A stretch of DNA of 64,000 nucleotides from Centropus unirufus (taxonomy: Eukaryota > Chordata > Aves > Cuculiformes > Centropidae). The notes below the pieces were generated by a model that searched no databases, was not told the DNA's origin, and was given only the letters and a program-made list of their open reading frames with translations. The position numbers were made by a program, and so were the translations under genes. Position 1 is the stretch's first letter, and every line of letters starts with the position of its first letter. This document shows positions 13,701 through 23,272 of this stretch, piece by piece. Location: contig VYZI01000237.1 of assembly GCA_013397695.1 (NCBI GenBank), positions 1,112,492 to 1,176,491 of the forward strand, read 5' to 3'.

Positions 13701-16700
13701 ATTGACTCCAAAATCTCTTCTGAACCATCACCCGGCACGTCCCAGTGCTTGTCCCTGCCTCACAAACGCTGCTGCTGGTGTCAGAACCAGGTCCCACACT
13801 CAGGGAGAACAGTGACAGCTGGGACGGGTGCTGGTGGGGACCATGTTCAACTTCTGCTGGGAACCTGGACACTGAGCTGTGACAACAAGCCGCCTGGCTG
13901 TGCTGCTCCTGGCCCTCAAGAACTGCTCACCCTCCTGGTTTCTGCTTGCAGGTTTTCCAGAAGCCGATGGCCGAGTCGGGCTGCCTGACAGAAGGAGAGC
14001 TGGGGCTGATCTTTGTCAACTGGAAGGAACTCATCATGTCCAACACGAAGCTGCTGAAGTGAGTGCTTCCCCACAGGTTCATGGTTTCCTCTTCATCTTG
14101 CCTCTCTTGGTCCTTCCCCCAGGAAGTTTCCTGGCTTTCCAGTAGATGTTTCAGTCCTTGTTGATCATCAGCTCTGTGTGTGTGCAGTCAGACCAGCCGA
14201 AGGCTTTCAGACTGCCCCACAAAGGAGTTGTCACCAGGGAAAGGGGACAGACAGCAGGAGCAGCTGCACGTTGGCTGTGAGACCTCAAACATGGGGCCTA
14301 CACAAGAGCACGGGCATGGGAGGCCTCCTGCCCAGTTCTCTGGGCAGCAACCAGAGAACCTCCCAGTGAGCTCCTAAAAACACCCCATGGAGGGGCAGCG
14401 TGGCTAATGATTCCTGGGGAGATGGTTGCTAATTGTCCCAGACCCTCAATGGGGTCTCAGCCCCTGGCAGCAGGGACTCACCTCGCAGACTCAACAACAG
14501 AGCTGGGCAGTGACTTCTCTCTCTTCAGGGCCTTGCGGGTGCGTAAGAAAACGGGTGGAGAGAAGATGCCGGTGCAGATGGTGGGGGACATCCTGGCAGC
14601 AGAGCTGTCCCACATGCAGGCCTACATCCGCTTCTGCAGCTGCCAGCTCAACGGGGCAGCCCTGCTCCAGCACAAAACCGATGAGGATCCTGATTTCAAG
14701 GACTACTTAAAGGTATCAGGGCTCTTAGTCGGGAGCTTTTGTGCCCTCTCCTTTCCTCAGTGACCGGAGCACGTCCCACTAGCACCAGCCAGGTTGGAAT
14801 AGCCCGGAAGAGGAAAATCCTGCCAAAAAAGCTCAGAACCCTGCAAGGATCCTTTATGTGGTGACCAGAGTTAACATCGTGTGGGCTTGTTAATTATGTA
14901 CCTTCCTCTCTAGGTAATTTCATAGAATCATAGAATTGGAAATGACCTTTGAGATCATTGAGTTCAACCGTCCCTGTCCACCACTGAACCAGGTCCCTGA
15001 GCACCTCATCTGCCCGGGTTTTTAAACCTGGCAGCCTCTGCCAGGGCCTCACAGCCCTTGCAGGGAAGACATTGTTCCTGATGGCCAATCTGACCCTGCC
15101 CTGGTGCACCTTGAGGCCATTCCCCCTCATCCCATCCCCTGTCCCTTGGGAGAAGAGCCCAGCACCCACCTCTCCACACCCTCCTTTCAGGCACTTGGAG
15201 GCAGGGATGAGGTCTCCCCTCAGCCTCTTCTTCCCCAGGCTCAACAACCCCAGCTCCTTCAGCCATTCCACTTCCCATTCCATTCCCATTCCACCCCTGA
15301 CAGCTACAGTCCCAGCGTCTGCACCCTCCCAAAAATTCAGGCTGTTGGAAGGGGTGGGAACCTATGGGGCTGGAATAACAAAGCACTAGGGGTTCAGAGG
15401 GGCTGTGGGATGTCTGAACGGGGCCAGGTTGCACCATGAGCATCACACACTGTGGAAACAAATAAGGAATTATGGAAATTTGGAAATTCTCCATGGAAAT
15501 CACTCAGGAATTGTTGCTGTGCTACAGCTGTTGTGGGGGCTTTGAGGCAACAGAATCAGAAATGCCAGAGCTGTTGACATCAAGCATTTGTTTCTTCTAT
15601 TGCTTTGGGGTTTTTCAACCTGAGCAAAGACAGCGCTGTCAGAGCAAAAGCTGGGATGGGTTTGAACGCAAGGATTCTGTGTGGACAACGATCCCATGGC
15701 ACTGGGAAAGCACCTGGGACCAGTGACAGCCCTGGCTTTCCTCTGTGTGCTGGATACAATCACATGCTTACCAAAAACATCAAGGGCTCTTGGAATGCCT
15801 GCAAAAATTGATCTGATCGGACAGGTTTCAGTTTCCTAGGATCGTAGAATCGGTTGGGTTGGAAGGGACCTCAAAGCTCATCCAGTTCCACCCCTGCCAT
15901 GGGCAGGGACACCTCCCACTGGAAGTTTCAGCACAGTGAGGCAACTGTTCCTTGACAAGTAGCACAATGTCTGCTCCATGTCTTCCTCCCCGCAGAAGCT
16001 CGCCCTGGACCCTCGCTGCAAGGGGATGCCCCTCTCCAGCTTCCTCCTGAAACCCATGCAGAGGATCACCCGCTACCCCCTGCTCATAAAGAGTGTGAGT
16101 GCCCTGGGCGAGGGCTGCGGGCCACAGCCTTGGGTCTGAACTCAAGAGCAAAACACAGAGGGGGTGGTTTGTGTTGGAAGGGTCCTCAAAGCCCATCCCA
16201 TTCCACCCCCTGCCATGGGCAGGGACACCTCCCACTGGACCAGGCTGCTCCAAGCCCCATCCAACCTGGCCTTGAACACCTCCAGGGATGGGGCAGCCAC
16301 AGCTTTCCTGGGCAGCCAGGGCCAGGGCCTCCCCAACCTCAACAGGAAGAATTTCTTCCTAATGTCTCATCTAAATTTTCTCTTCCCATTTAAAGCCATT
16401 CCCCCTTGTCCCATCACTCCATGCCCTTGGAAAAAGTCCCCAGCTTTCCTGGAGCCCCTTTCAGTATTGGAAGCTGCTCTAAGGTCTCCCCAGTGCTTTC
16501 TCCAGGCTGAACAGCCCCAAGTCTCTCATTCTGGCCTCGTAGCAGAGGGGCTCCAGCCCTCTCCTCTTCATGGCGTCCCCTGGACCCATTCCAACAGTTC
16601 TACCTCCTTCCTGTACACCTTGTTCCTACGGGGGTTCCTTTGTGAGCACGGAGCAGCAATACCTGTGCCTCCCTCCAGTTTATCTTGTTGCCTCCCCTTT

Positions 16701-19700
16701 CTGATCCCTACCAGATCCTAGAGAACACTCCAGAAGCTCACCCTGACCACAGTAACCTCAGGCTGGCCCTGGAGCGCGCGGAGGAGCTGTGCTCTCAGGT
16801 GAATGAAGGCGTGCGGGAGAAGGAGAACTCGGACAGGCTGGAATGGATCCAATCCCACGTCCAGTGTGAGGGGCTCGCCGAGGTAGGGAATGGGGGTCCT
16901 TCACACCTGGAACATGACCCGCTGCTGAGCTCCTGGCAGAGCTTTTATTCAGCTCTGCTTGCAGCCACAATGTGATGAAGCCTTGGGGGTTTTGTATGAT
17001 TTTGGCACTGGAGAAATCTTGTTTTTTAGCTTAAACTGACACCTTTGAAATGGTTCAAGGAGCAGCAATGACTCCCATCTCTGAAGTTCTGCTCCTGCTG
17101 CGCCGGGGCTAGGTCAGGCTTCACTGCATGGGTTTTCACTCAGTGTATATTTCCCAGGGTTTTCCTTCATGCAGGAAGGGCATAGGAGCCCTCCATGCCA
17201 ACTCCCCAAAGATCATGGATTCAGGCTCCCGGAGCTCAAAGATCCCCAAAGATCTGAGGTTCAGGCTCCTGGAGCAATAAGATCCTCAAAGATCTGGGGC
17301 TCGGGCTCCTGGAGCTCAAAGATCCTCAGAGCCATGTGGGACTCAGGCTCCCGTAGCATTCAGGACAACTTTCTAAGTGAGGTGGGGTGACCGTTCTCCG
17401 CTGGTCAACGCCTCCACCCAGTCAGACCCTGCTGTGTGGGGTGGTGGTAAAGCTTCCACCTGCTTCACGTCAGATGACCACCTTGGCAGATGGGAAGAAC
17501 TTGCCCTTCTCTTTGTTTCTCACTAAATCCGTTAAAAAGAGGATTTTGAGCAGCTTTGAGCGGTCTCTGCTGCAGGGACGAGCAGGAGCTGCTGCCCACA
17601 TTAACTCACTGCTGCTGCTGGGTTTTGTCTCTCCCAGCAACTGGTGTTCAACTCCCTCACCAACTGCTTGGGCCCACGGAAGCTCCTGCACAGTGGGAAA
17701 CTGTACAAGGCCAAGAGCAGCAAGGAGCTGTTCGGCTTCCTTTTCAACGACTTCCTGCTGCTCACCTACATGGTCAAGCAGTTCGTCTCCTCCGGCTCCG
17801 ATAAACTCTTCAGCCCCAAATCCAGCTCCCAGTTCAAGATGTACAAAATGGTGAGTGTGTCCGGGTGATCCGTGGTCATGGTGGTAGAGCAGGACCTGGA
17901 TTCTGGTGAGCAATGGATGTTCTCCCTGCAGGGACATCATTCCCTGTCACACGGGCCCATGTGCTGCTTGGCTTGGTCCCTGGAGGAGGACAGGCTTGGT
18001 TTAATGAACACTTTTGTCCCCTCTGGGGTGAGATGGCAGTAGTGGTGTCTTTCCTGAGCCACTGAGTGGGCTGTTCGGAAGTAGGAACCTTGATTCCATC
18101 TGGTACCCACAAGGGAACACGTGTCCTTGTCCAGTAAAAGGGACAAAGGTTCAGACTCTGTGTCCATGCGGTGTGTGTCCTCAAGTGTATGGAGTTAGGG
18201 GGATGAGTTGAAACTTCCCAGCAGGGAAGTGGGGAGATGCCCAGGATGTCCAAGCTCTGCACGCAGCTCTGCCCATTCCACCAAGCTTTTCATCTAGGAA
18301 GGAAGCATGGGGCTTCTCAACAGAGTGATTTCGCTCAGCCCTTCCTCACGTGCTTGAAAGATGATCTGCTTCTCCATCCCATTACTTCGTTTCCCCCCTG
18401 GCAAAGGAATGTTTAAGCCCCCCTGCAGGGTCCCTGCCTGTGGCCAGGCGCTGCCGAGGTGACGTTTGCTTTCCTTGCAGCCCGTGTTCCTCAATGAGGT
18501 CCTGGTGAAGCTGCCCACGGACCCCTCGAGCGACGAGCCCGTGTTCCACATTTCACACATCGACCGGGTTTACACGCTTAAAACTGACAGCATCAACGAG
18601 CGGTGAGTGTGGAGAGGGCAGGTCTGAGCCTCAACCTCTGGGCCCAGTTCCCAGCCCGGAGTTCCGAGTTCCAGGACACGGTTGGGTCTCCGGTCAGGAG
18701 ACAAACTCAGCTGGGTCACGTCAGTGACCTTTTCCCTCACTTCTTGTTGCGGGTGTGGCAGCTCCTGCAGTGGGATGGAGTCACATCTGCTGCTCCTCAG
18801 TGTTACAGTCTTGTAGAAGAATAGTTCAGGGATGCAGAATCCAGCATAGGAATGCATAGCATCCTTTCCATGGAATTCTTCCCCAGTCGTGGTCAGGCTT
18901 CAGTGTGACCTGGCGGTCCTGATTAAAGCAGCAGCTCCACTTTCGTTTGTTCAGGCTGATGTGGAAACGTGGTGTAAGGATAAGTCTGAAAACTCTGTCG
19001 CTTTAGTCCTTGTCCTGACTTGATCTATGGTGCCTCTGAGACACAGTGAGAACCATAGAATCATAGCATCCCCAGGTTAGAAAAGACCTTGGAGATGATG
19101 GAGTCCAACTGTCCCTGTCCACCACTAAACAAGATCCCTGAGCACTTCATCTGCCCGGCTTCTAAACCCCTCCAGGGATGGGGACTCCACTCCCTCCCTC
19201 TGCAGCCTCTGCCAGGGCCTCACAACCCTTGCAGGGAAGACATTGTTCCTGATGGCCAACCTGACCCTGCCCTGGTGCAGCCTGAGGCCATTCCCCCTCA
19301 TCCCATCCCCTGTCCCTTGGGAGAAGAGCCCAGCACCCACCTCTCCACACCCTCCTTTCAGGCACTTGGAGGCAGGGATGAGGTCTCCCCTCAGCCTCCT
19401 CTTCCCTCAGAGGAAAACATCGAGGGGAAGCAATAAATGGGATTGAGGCAGAACCAATGCTCTGAGGCCTCTCCTGCCTGTGACCTCCTGAAATCCCCTG
19501 ACCACAGGGATTGCTTTTTGCAGCACTGCCTGGGTCCAGAAGATCAAAGCAGCCTCTGAGCAGTACATCGAGACAGAGAAGAAGAGACGGGAAAAGGCTT
19601 ATCAAGGTACCTGCCAGCTTCTGAGTTTCCCTCTTATCCCCCTGGCCATGTGGACAGGGCCTTTTCCAGAGGATGCCGCAGTGTCTGGGTGGGATGTCTC

Positions 19701-21820
19701 TCTTCAATCTGTTGCCAGTCCCTTTATTTCTGACCTCTTTCTCCCCAGCTCGCTCACAGAAAGCCTCAGGGATTGGACGCTTGATGGTGCACGTGATTGA
19801 AGCAACCGAGCTGAAGGCCTGTAAGCCCAATGGTAAGTGAAGGCCACAGTGTCCAACCACCTTAATTCCTGCAGCATTTGGAAAGGCTTGGTGAGGAGTT
19901 TGGTGATTTGGGAAACACTGGTTTCCGCTACAGCTTAATTAGCCATCCTTTAGCCTCCAAGGGGAGAACCAGCTCTGTGCTGCTCTACCTTGGAATCGTT
20001 AAGATTGAAAAAGACCTCTAAGATCAAGTCCAACCATCAACACAAGGCCAATGCGTTCACCAAAGCACCACATCTACATGGGTTTTGGACACCTCCAGGA
20101 ATGGGGACTCTACTATTGCCCTGCCCACAGCCTCTGCCAGGGCTTCACTGCTCTGTCAGTGAAGAGGCTTTTCCTAACGTCCAATCTAAAGCTCCCCTGG
20201 CACAACTTGAGGCTATAAACCTGAGGCTTGTATCCTCTGGGATCCAGGGATTGCCTGACCCTGGACAGCAGCAGCGATGGATGGGGAGGGAGGCTGCTGT
20301 GCTGCAGAGGGCTCTCACTGCGCCTTCTCTTTAGGGAAGAGCAACCCCTACTGTGAAATCAGCATGGGCTCGCAGAGCTACACGACGAGGACCCTGCAGG
20401 ACACCTTGAACCCCAAGTGGAACTTCAACTGCCAGTTCTTCCTTAAGGACCTGTACCAGGACGTGCTGTGCATCACCGTGTTTGACAGGGACCAGTTCTC
20501 CCCTGACGGTGAGCGTCAGTGTTCGGTCTAGGAGAGCACTTTTTGGTGCCTCTGGGGTTCTTGGCTCCACACCCTCCTCCGTGGTTCCAATGGCCTGTGG
20601 GTACAACTGGGGAACATTGTGTACACGCAGTGCCTCCTGGCTCATGACATTCCCTGTCCTTGCAGAGCTGGCAGGTTTGATCCCATGCTCTGGTCTCAGA
20701 CACAGAATTGTTTTGCCAGACTGGCAGACAGAGCAGAGGAAAGCAGTTGTTTCTCTTACTAAAGGTGCCTGAAAATGAGGTGCTAGGTTCCAACTGCAGG
20801 GCTTTCCTCTTCTGCTTGGAAGCAGAGCATGGTTGGGGCAGTTGGTGGCTTCTCAGACTCTGCAGAAGGTTCACTGCTTCTCCAGGGCGCTGGAGCACAG
20901 TTCCTTATTTCCCATTTACAAGGTTCTACCTTGGCTCCACTTGCCCTGGTGTGACTCGGGCTCAGGGTTCTTTCCCATGAAGTGATGTGACTTCAGAATC
21001 ATGGAATGGTTTGGGTTGGAAGGGATCTCCAAGCCCATCCAGTCCCAACCCCCCTGCCACGGGCAGGGACACCTCCCACTGGACCAGGCTGCTTCAAGCC
21101 CCATCCAATGTGGACTTCAACACCCCCAGGGATGGGGCAGCCACCACTTCCCTGGGCAGCCTGGGCCACGGCCTCCCCACCCTCAGAGTGAAGAGTTTCC
21201 TCCTAATATCAAACCTAAATCTTCCCCCCGCCCCCCGCCTTCCAATTTGAAGCCATTCCCCCTCATCCTATCACTCCAGGCCCTTGGAGCTAAAACTGTT
21301 TGTCTTGTCCTACCACTGCAGCTGGATCCTGAGCAGGTTCCGTGGCTCCTCCTAGCTCTCAGACAGGAGAGCATTTGAATTGTGTTTCTGAGGGAGCTGC
21401 ATTTTTAAAACCTGTAGATCGAACTGTGACATAAAAGCATGTTTTCCATCCTAATTCCATAGTGTTTGGTCTTCTAAAACACTGTGGCTGCAGCCACAGT
21501 TGGAGAAGGGTCTTCTAAAAAGACCAGGGCTGAGAGCTGCTCAGGCAGGAAGCTTGGAGCAGCACCCTGGAACCAAATCCACACTATGCAGCGCTGCTGC
21601 TTCCCCTGACCCCTTCAGCTCTTCCAGGATTTCCTGCAATCCCGTATTCCTTTCCCCAACAGATTTTCTGGGTCGTACAGAAGTTCCGGTCGCAAAAATC
21701 AGAACAGAACAAGAAAGCAAAGGCCCCACGACCAAACACCTCCTGCTGCACGAAGTTCCCACTGGTGAAGTCTGGGTGCGGTTTGACCTGCAGCTCTTTG
21801 ACCAGAAAACACTCCTCTAG
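1513..21820 (+). CDS. ITSN2: ITSN2, intersectin-2 (long form), C-terminal 12 coding exons
   Basis: Intersectin-2 is a cytoplasmic multidomain scaffold of clathrin-mediated endocytosis; its long isoform carries a DH-PH module that activates Cdc42. Only the C-terminal 567 codons are here; the EH domains and SH3 A-D lie to the left. Coding exons: 1513-1704, 12493-12614, 13952-14058, 14529-14712, 15996-16094, 16715-16882, 17638-17850, 18481-18602, 19524-19606, 19749-19832, 20335-20508, 21663-21820. All junctions are GT-AG and reading phase is continuous throughout (1706 nt, entering with two bases of a split codon). Domain order is SH3-E, DH, PH, C2, ending FDLQLFDQKTLL then TAG. The sequence follows human ITSN2 almost residue by residue (for example NWKELIMSNTKLLK, MPLSSFLLKPMQRITRYPLL), which separates it from ITSN1 as far as I can judge by memory. 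The 10.8 kb intron after the SH3 exon is mostly CR1 and unique DNA. Confidence 0.96.
2055..2372 (+). mobile_element. CR1 subfamily A, sense
   Basis: From the gaaagctggggaggggcttt block to a degraded tail (cccttccaaagcattcc), 5'-truncated. Confidence 0.92.
2373..3235 (+). other. ITSN2 intron, unique
   Basis: No exon or mobile element recognised. A G7 run lies at 3005-3011. Confidence 0.5.
3236..3797 (+). mobile_element. CR1 subfamily B, sense
   Basis: Starts in the gcaggagcagggaggggattc block and ends at tctgtggttttatga. About 560 bp of the CR1 3' region. Confidence 0.93.
4296..4515 (+). mobile_element. CR1 subfamily A, sense
   Basis: Short 3' fragment from ggggaggttgaggttagac to cccttccaacccaaacc. 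Confidence 0.93.
4898..5128 (+). mobile_element. CR1 subfamily A, sense
   Basis: Short 3' fragment ending cccttccaacccaacccattcc; same orientation as the copy 380 bp to its left. Confidence 0.93.
5129..9132 (+). other. ITSN2 intron, 4 kb of unique sequence
   Basis: The longest CR1-free stretch of the ITSN2 part. I find no exon. It holds a pyrimidine-rich run (about 5405-5510), an 18 bp inverted repeat (5716-5733 with 5845-5862), and otherwise ordinary intron sequence. Confidence 0.6.
5716..5862. repeat. 18 bp perfect inverted repeat
   Basis: atagtgggtctttgtgtg at 5716-5733 and its exact complement at 5845-5862. A third, shorter inverted copy (agacccactatcc) lies at about 5543. Confidence 0.9.
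9133..9256 (+). repeat. 62 bp tandem duplication at a CR1 5' junction
   Basis: The stretch starting atttccagccttttcatagc occurs at 9133 and again at 9195 (period 62). Each copy holds flanking DNA plus the first bases of the CR1 (gagctggggaaggggct). Confidence 0.93.
9229..9642 (+). mobile_element. CR1 subfamily B, sense
   Basis: Typical B copy ending ttttccaacctggggattctatga; its 5' junction is duplicated. Confidence 0.94.
9643..10938 (+). other. ITSN2 intron, unique
   Basis: No exon or mobile element recognised. Confidence 0.5.
10939..11305 (-). mobile_element. CR1 subfamily A, antisense
   Basis: Begins with the inverted tail aatcatgggatggtttgggttgg and runs into the CR1 body past gcccctttcaggcaccggg. 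Confidence 0.93.
11431..11571 (-). mobile_element. CR1 subfamily A, antisense, 5'-truncated
   Basis: Inverted tail ggcatcatggaatggtttggg, cut after acctccagggatgg. Confidence 0.92.
11738..12020 (+). mobile_element. CR1 subfamily A, sense
   Basis: From ccaagggcctggagtgacag to cccaacccattgtatgattctgtga. Confidence 0.94.
12493..12614 (+). CDS. ITSN2: ITSN2 exon: linker and start of DH domain
   Basis: Acceptor ccttgtag|ggtgtgctg completes the split Trp codon; donor gag|gtgagc. It encodes WCADLQSLDTMQP followed by helix 1 of the Dbl-homology domain (HELIQTEERYMDDLQLV), the conserved CR1 region of RhoGEFs that contacts the GTPase switch. Confidence 0.96.
12668..13196 (+). mobile_element. CR1 subfamily A, sense
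   Basis: About 530 bp starting gaagcagcgtggccagcc, only some 50 bp after the ITSN2 donor at 12615; ends ccattccatgattctatg. An internal deletion joins the ttttcacctccatccctgg part. Confidence 0.93.
13952..14058 (+). CDS. ITSN2: ITSN2 exon: DH domain, part 2
   Basis: Acceptor cttgcag|gttttccag, donor aa|gtgagt splitting a Lys codon. It encodes VFQKPMAESGCLTEGEL then LIFVNWKELIMSNTKLL, a DH helix typical of intersectins. Confidence 0.95.
14529..14712 (+). CDS. ITSN2: ITSN2 exon: DH domain, part 3
   Basis: Acceptor tcttcag|ggccttgcg, donor aag|gtatca. It encodes RVRKKTGGEKMPVQMVGDIL and AELSHMQAYIRFCSCQLNGA, the middle helices of the DH fold. Confidence 0.96.
14922..15280 (-). mobile_element. 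CR1 subfamily B, antisense
   Basis: Inverted tail tcatagaatcatagaattgg through to ctcaacaaccccagctccttc. Confidence 0.94.
15838..15922 (-). mobile_element. CR1 subfamily A tail, antisense
   Basis: An 85 bp piece (aggatcgtagaatcggttgg ... cacctcccactgga) ending about 75 bp before the acceptor of ITSN2 exon 15996-16094. Confidence 0.9.
15996..16094 (+). CDS. ITSN2: ITSN2 exon: DH domain, catalytic C-terminal helix
   Basis: Acceptor ccccgcag|aagctcgcc, donor agt|gtgagt. It encodes GMPLSSFLLKPMQRITRYPL, the most conserved DH segment, which forms most of the GTPase interface. A CR1 fragment ends about 75 bp before the acceptor and another begins about 65 bp after the donor. Confidence 0.96.
16158..16640 (-). 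mobile_element. CR1 subfamily A, antisense
   Basis: Fills most of the 620 bp intron between ITSN2 exons 15996-16094 and 16715-16882, leaving about 65-75 bp unique on each side. Confidence 0.93.
16715..16882 (+). CDS. ITSN2: ITSN2 exon: end of DH and DH-PH linker
   Basis: Acceptor ctaccag|atcctagag, donor gag|gtaggg. It encodes ILENTPEAHPDH and ERAEELCSQVNEGVREKEN, the final DH helix and linker, ending VQCEGLAE. Confidence 0.96.
17204..17357 (+). repeat. Minisatellite, about 40 bp x 4
   Basis: Imperfect units of the form cccaaagatc...ggctc(c/t)(c/t)ggagctcaaagat, four in a row, in the ITSN2 intron before the PH exon. Confidence 0.88.
17638..17850 (+). CDS. ITSN2: ITSN2 exon: PH domain, first half
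   Basis: Acceptor ctcccag|caactggtg, donor atg|gtgagt. It encodes LVFNSLTNCLGPRKLLHSGK and FLFNDFLLLTYMVKQF, the first strands of the pleckstrin-homology domain that binds phosphoinositides. Confidence 0.96.
18481..18602 (+). CDS. ITSN2: ITSN2 exon: PH domain, second half
   Basis: Acceptor ccttgcag|cccgtgttc, donor cg|gtgagt splitting an Arg codon. It encodes PVFLNEVLVKLPTDPSSDEP and HISHIDRVYTLK. Confidence 0.96.
19050..19412 (-). mobile_element. CR1 subfamily B, antisense
   Basis: Inverted tail accatagaatcatagcatcc to cctcagcctcctcttccc; ends about 110 bp before ITSN2 exon 19524. Confidence 0.94.
19524..19606 (+). CDS. ITSN2: ITSN2 exon: PH C-terminal helix
   Basis: Acceptor tttgcag|cactgcctg, donor caag|gtacct. 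It encodes TAWVQKIKAASEQYIETEKK, with the invariant PH-domain Trp in the terminal helix, then a short basic stretch. Confidence 0.95.
19749..19832 (+). CDS. ITSN2: ITSN2 exon: start of C2 domain
   Basis: Acceptor ctccccag|ctcgctcac, donor aatg|gtaagt. It encodes SGIGRLMVHVIEATELKACK. The first C2 calcium-loop position is KPNGKSNPY across the next junction, without the usual Asp, as in other intersectins. Confidence 0.95.
19990..20262 (-). mobile_element. Old CR1 copy, antisense
   Basis: Diverged tail (ggaatcgttaagattgaaaaagacc) and body (ccacatctacatgggttttgg); ends about 70 bp before exon 20335. Confidence 0.85.
20335..20508 (+). CDS. ITSN2: ITSN2 exon: C2 domain core
   Basis: Acceptor tctttag|ggaagagc, donor gacg|gtgagc. 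It encodes SNPYCEISMGSQSYTTRTL and FDRDQFSPD, the second C2 loop with its Asp residues. Confidence 0.96.
20994..21292 (-). mobile_element. CR1 subfamily A, antisense
   Basis: Inverted tail cagaatcatggaatggtttgg to tcactccaggcccttgg. Confidence 0.94.
21663..21820 (+). CDS. ITSN2: ITSN2 terminal coding exon: end of C2 domain and stop
   Basis: Acceptor cccaacag|attttctgg. It encodes DFLGRTEVPVAKIRTEQESK and HEVPTGEVWVRFDLQLFDQ, ending KTLL and a TAG stop at 21818-21820. Confidence 0.96.
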
Positions 21821-22640
21821 GAACACTCCATGAAGAGCCTGAGGACCTTCCTGTAAGTGATCCTTTGCCCCACGCTGGGTGTTCCCAAGTGTTCCCGCTG
21901 CTTCCAGCTTTCCTCTGCGTTGCTGAGTGCGTTCAGTTCCGCACAGCCTTTTGAGCTGTCCATCTATGCAAGCACCGAGGTGACCGTGCACAGCACTAGA
22001 GCTCAGTGCCTTTTATCACCCTGGAAGAGCTTGGGATCGGCTGCCAACGGTTCTGTTTCCAGGGTCACCACAGGAATTAGAGCAGAACCACGGCGTCTGG
22101 TTCTCTTCCCGCTTGGGCTGGCCTGCAGGCCCAGGAACCGTTTTGCTCCGCACTTGAATCATTCCACTTGGAACCTGACAAGTGATATCCACTGGAATCT
22201 CCCCGTCTCAGGATGAAAGGGTTAAAGAGTCAATGCTGAAGCCTTAGCACTGGAGAAGTCTCCGAGATCTTGTGTTTCCTTTGAAAAACGCAAGGTCAAA
22301 CCTCTACTTGACTTAGTCCTGCACTGAAACTGATCCCTGCTACTTGATTTTCCTTCCTGCTTTGGTCAGCTCCATGGTTCTCTGCCGAGACAATGGGCTT
22401 GTGAAGAAGAACTCAAGTACTTTAAATACTGTGACTCACAGGAATGGGGGAAAATACCCTTCAGCTGGTGTTTTTTTTCCTAAATGTAAGTTATTTGTGT
22501 ACATTTCCTGGGTCTCACAGACCTCCATGTGACTCTTGACGCTTTGTCATTGCCAACGTGTACATAGAGTGAAATATACCTTTATTAATGTAATTTCTCT
22601 AAAGATGTTTATTTACAGATGTTATTTTAAGAAGGCGATT
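21821..22640 (+). other. ITSN2: ITSN2 3' UTR (approximate end)
   Basis: This is unique, repeat-free sequence after the stop codon. No canonical AATAAA is seen before 23067. A variant signal AATATA at 22573-22578, in an AT-rich block rich in TTTATT, is the likeliest cleavage region; an AATAAA at 23067-23072 could serve a longer isoform. Confidence 0.5.
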
Positions 22641-23272
22641 TTATTGCCCAGGGAACTGTGAAACAGTGAGAAATGCTCATGGGATTAAATCAAAGGGGAG
22701 ATTTATTACACACCTCCAAGGTGGAACTGTCACCCTGGCACCATCTGTCACTGCTTGGAAGCAAAAGCTTTCCCTTGGTGCTCAAATCAGGGATGGTTAA
22801 AACAAAACTGTTTATCAAGGATTTGATGTGTTGGAACCATTTCACTGCCTCCTTAAACTGCTTTGTTAAAAAAGCACTGCATGCAATTCCCAGCGGGGCT
22901 TGCCCTTGTCCATGGGGCTGGGATTCCTCCAGGCAGCTCCTGCCCTTGTTGTTCATGGGGCTGGGATCCCTCCTGACACCTGGCAGCTGCCAGTGCCCTC
23001 CCGTTACAGGGCTGTCAGACTCTGTAACTTTGATAAGTTTTCTGTGGTTCCGTGATTCTAATCCTAAATAAATCTGAATCTTGGCAGTTCCCGAGAGGTT
23101 GTGTTGGCACACAGGGAGTTTGGAGATTCTTGGACCAAGCACGGAGAGGATCCTGCTTGCAGGCTGTGAGGGCAGAGCTGCTGTGCAGTCACACGGGCAG
23201 GGACATAGGGAGCACACAGCAAGGGGAGAACCCGAGCTGCAGGGCACCAGCTCCCCAAACGCTGCTGGGCAT
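22641..23272. other. ITSN2-FAM228 intergenic, unique
   Basis: No exon recognised. AATAAA on the + strand at 23067-23072. The phrase cttgtccatggggctgggat and a near copy at about 22945 form a short direct repeat. Confidence 0.5.

Noticed and set aside
17204..17357. Evenly spaced repeats that could suggest a CRISPR array
   Set aside because: The units are contiguous with no unique spacers, and the DNA is vertebrate.
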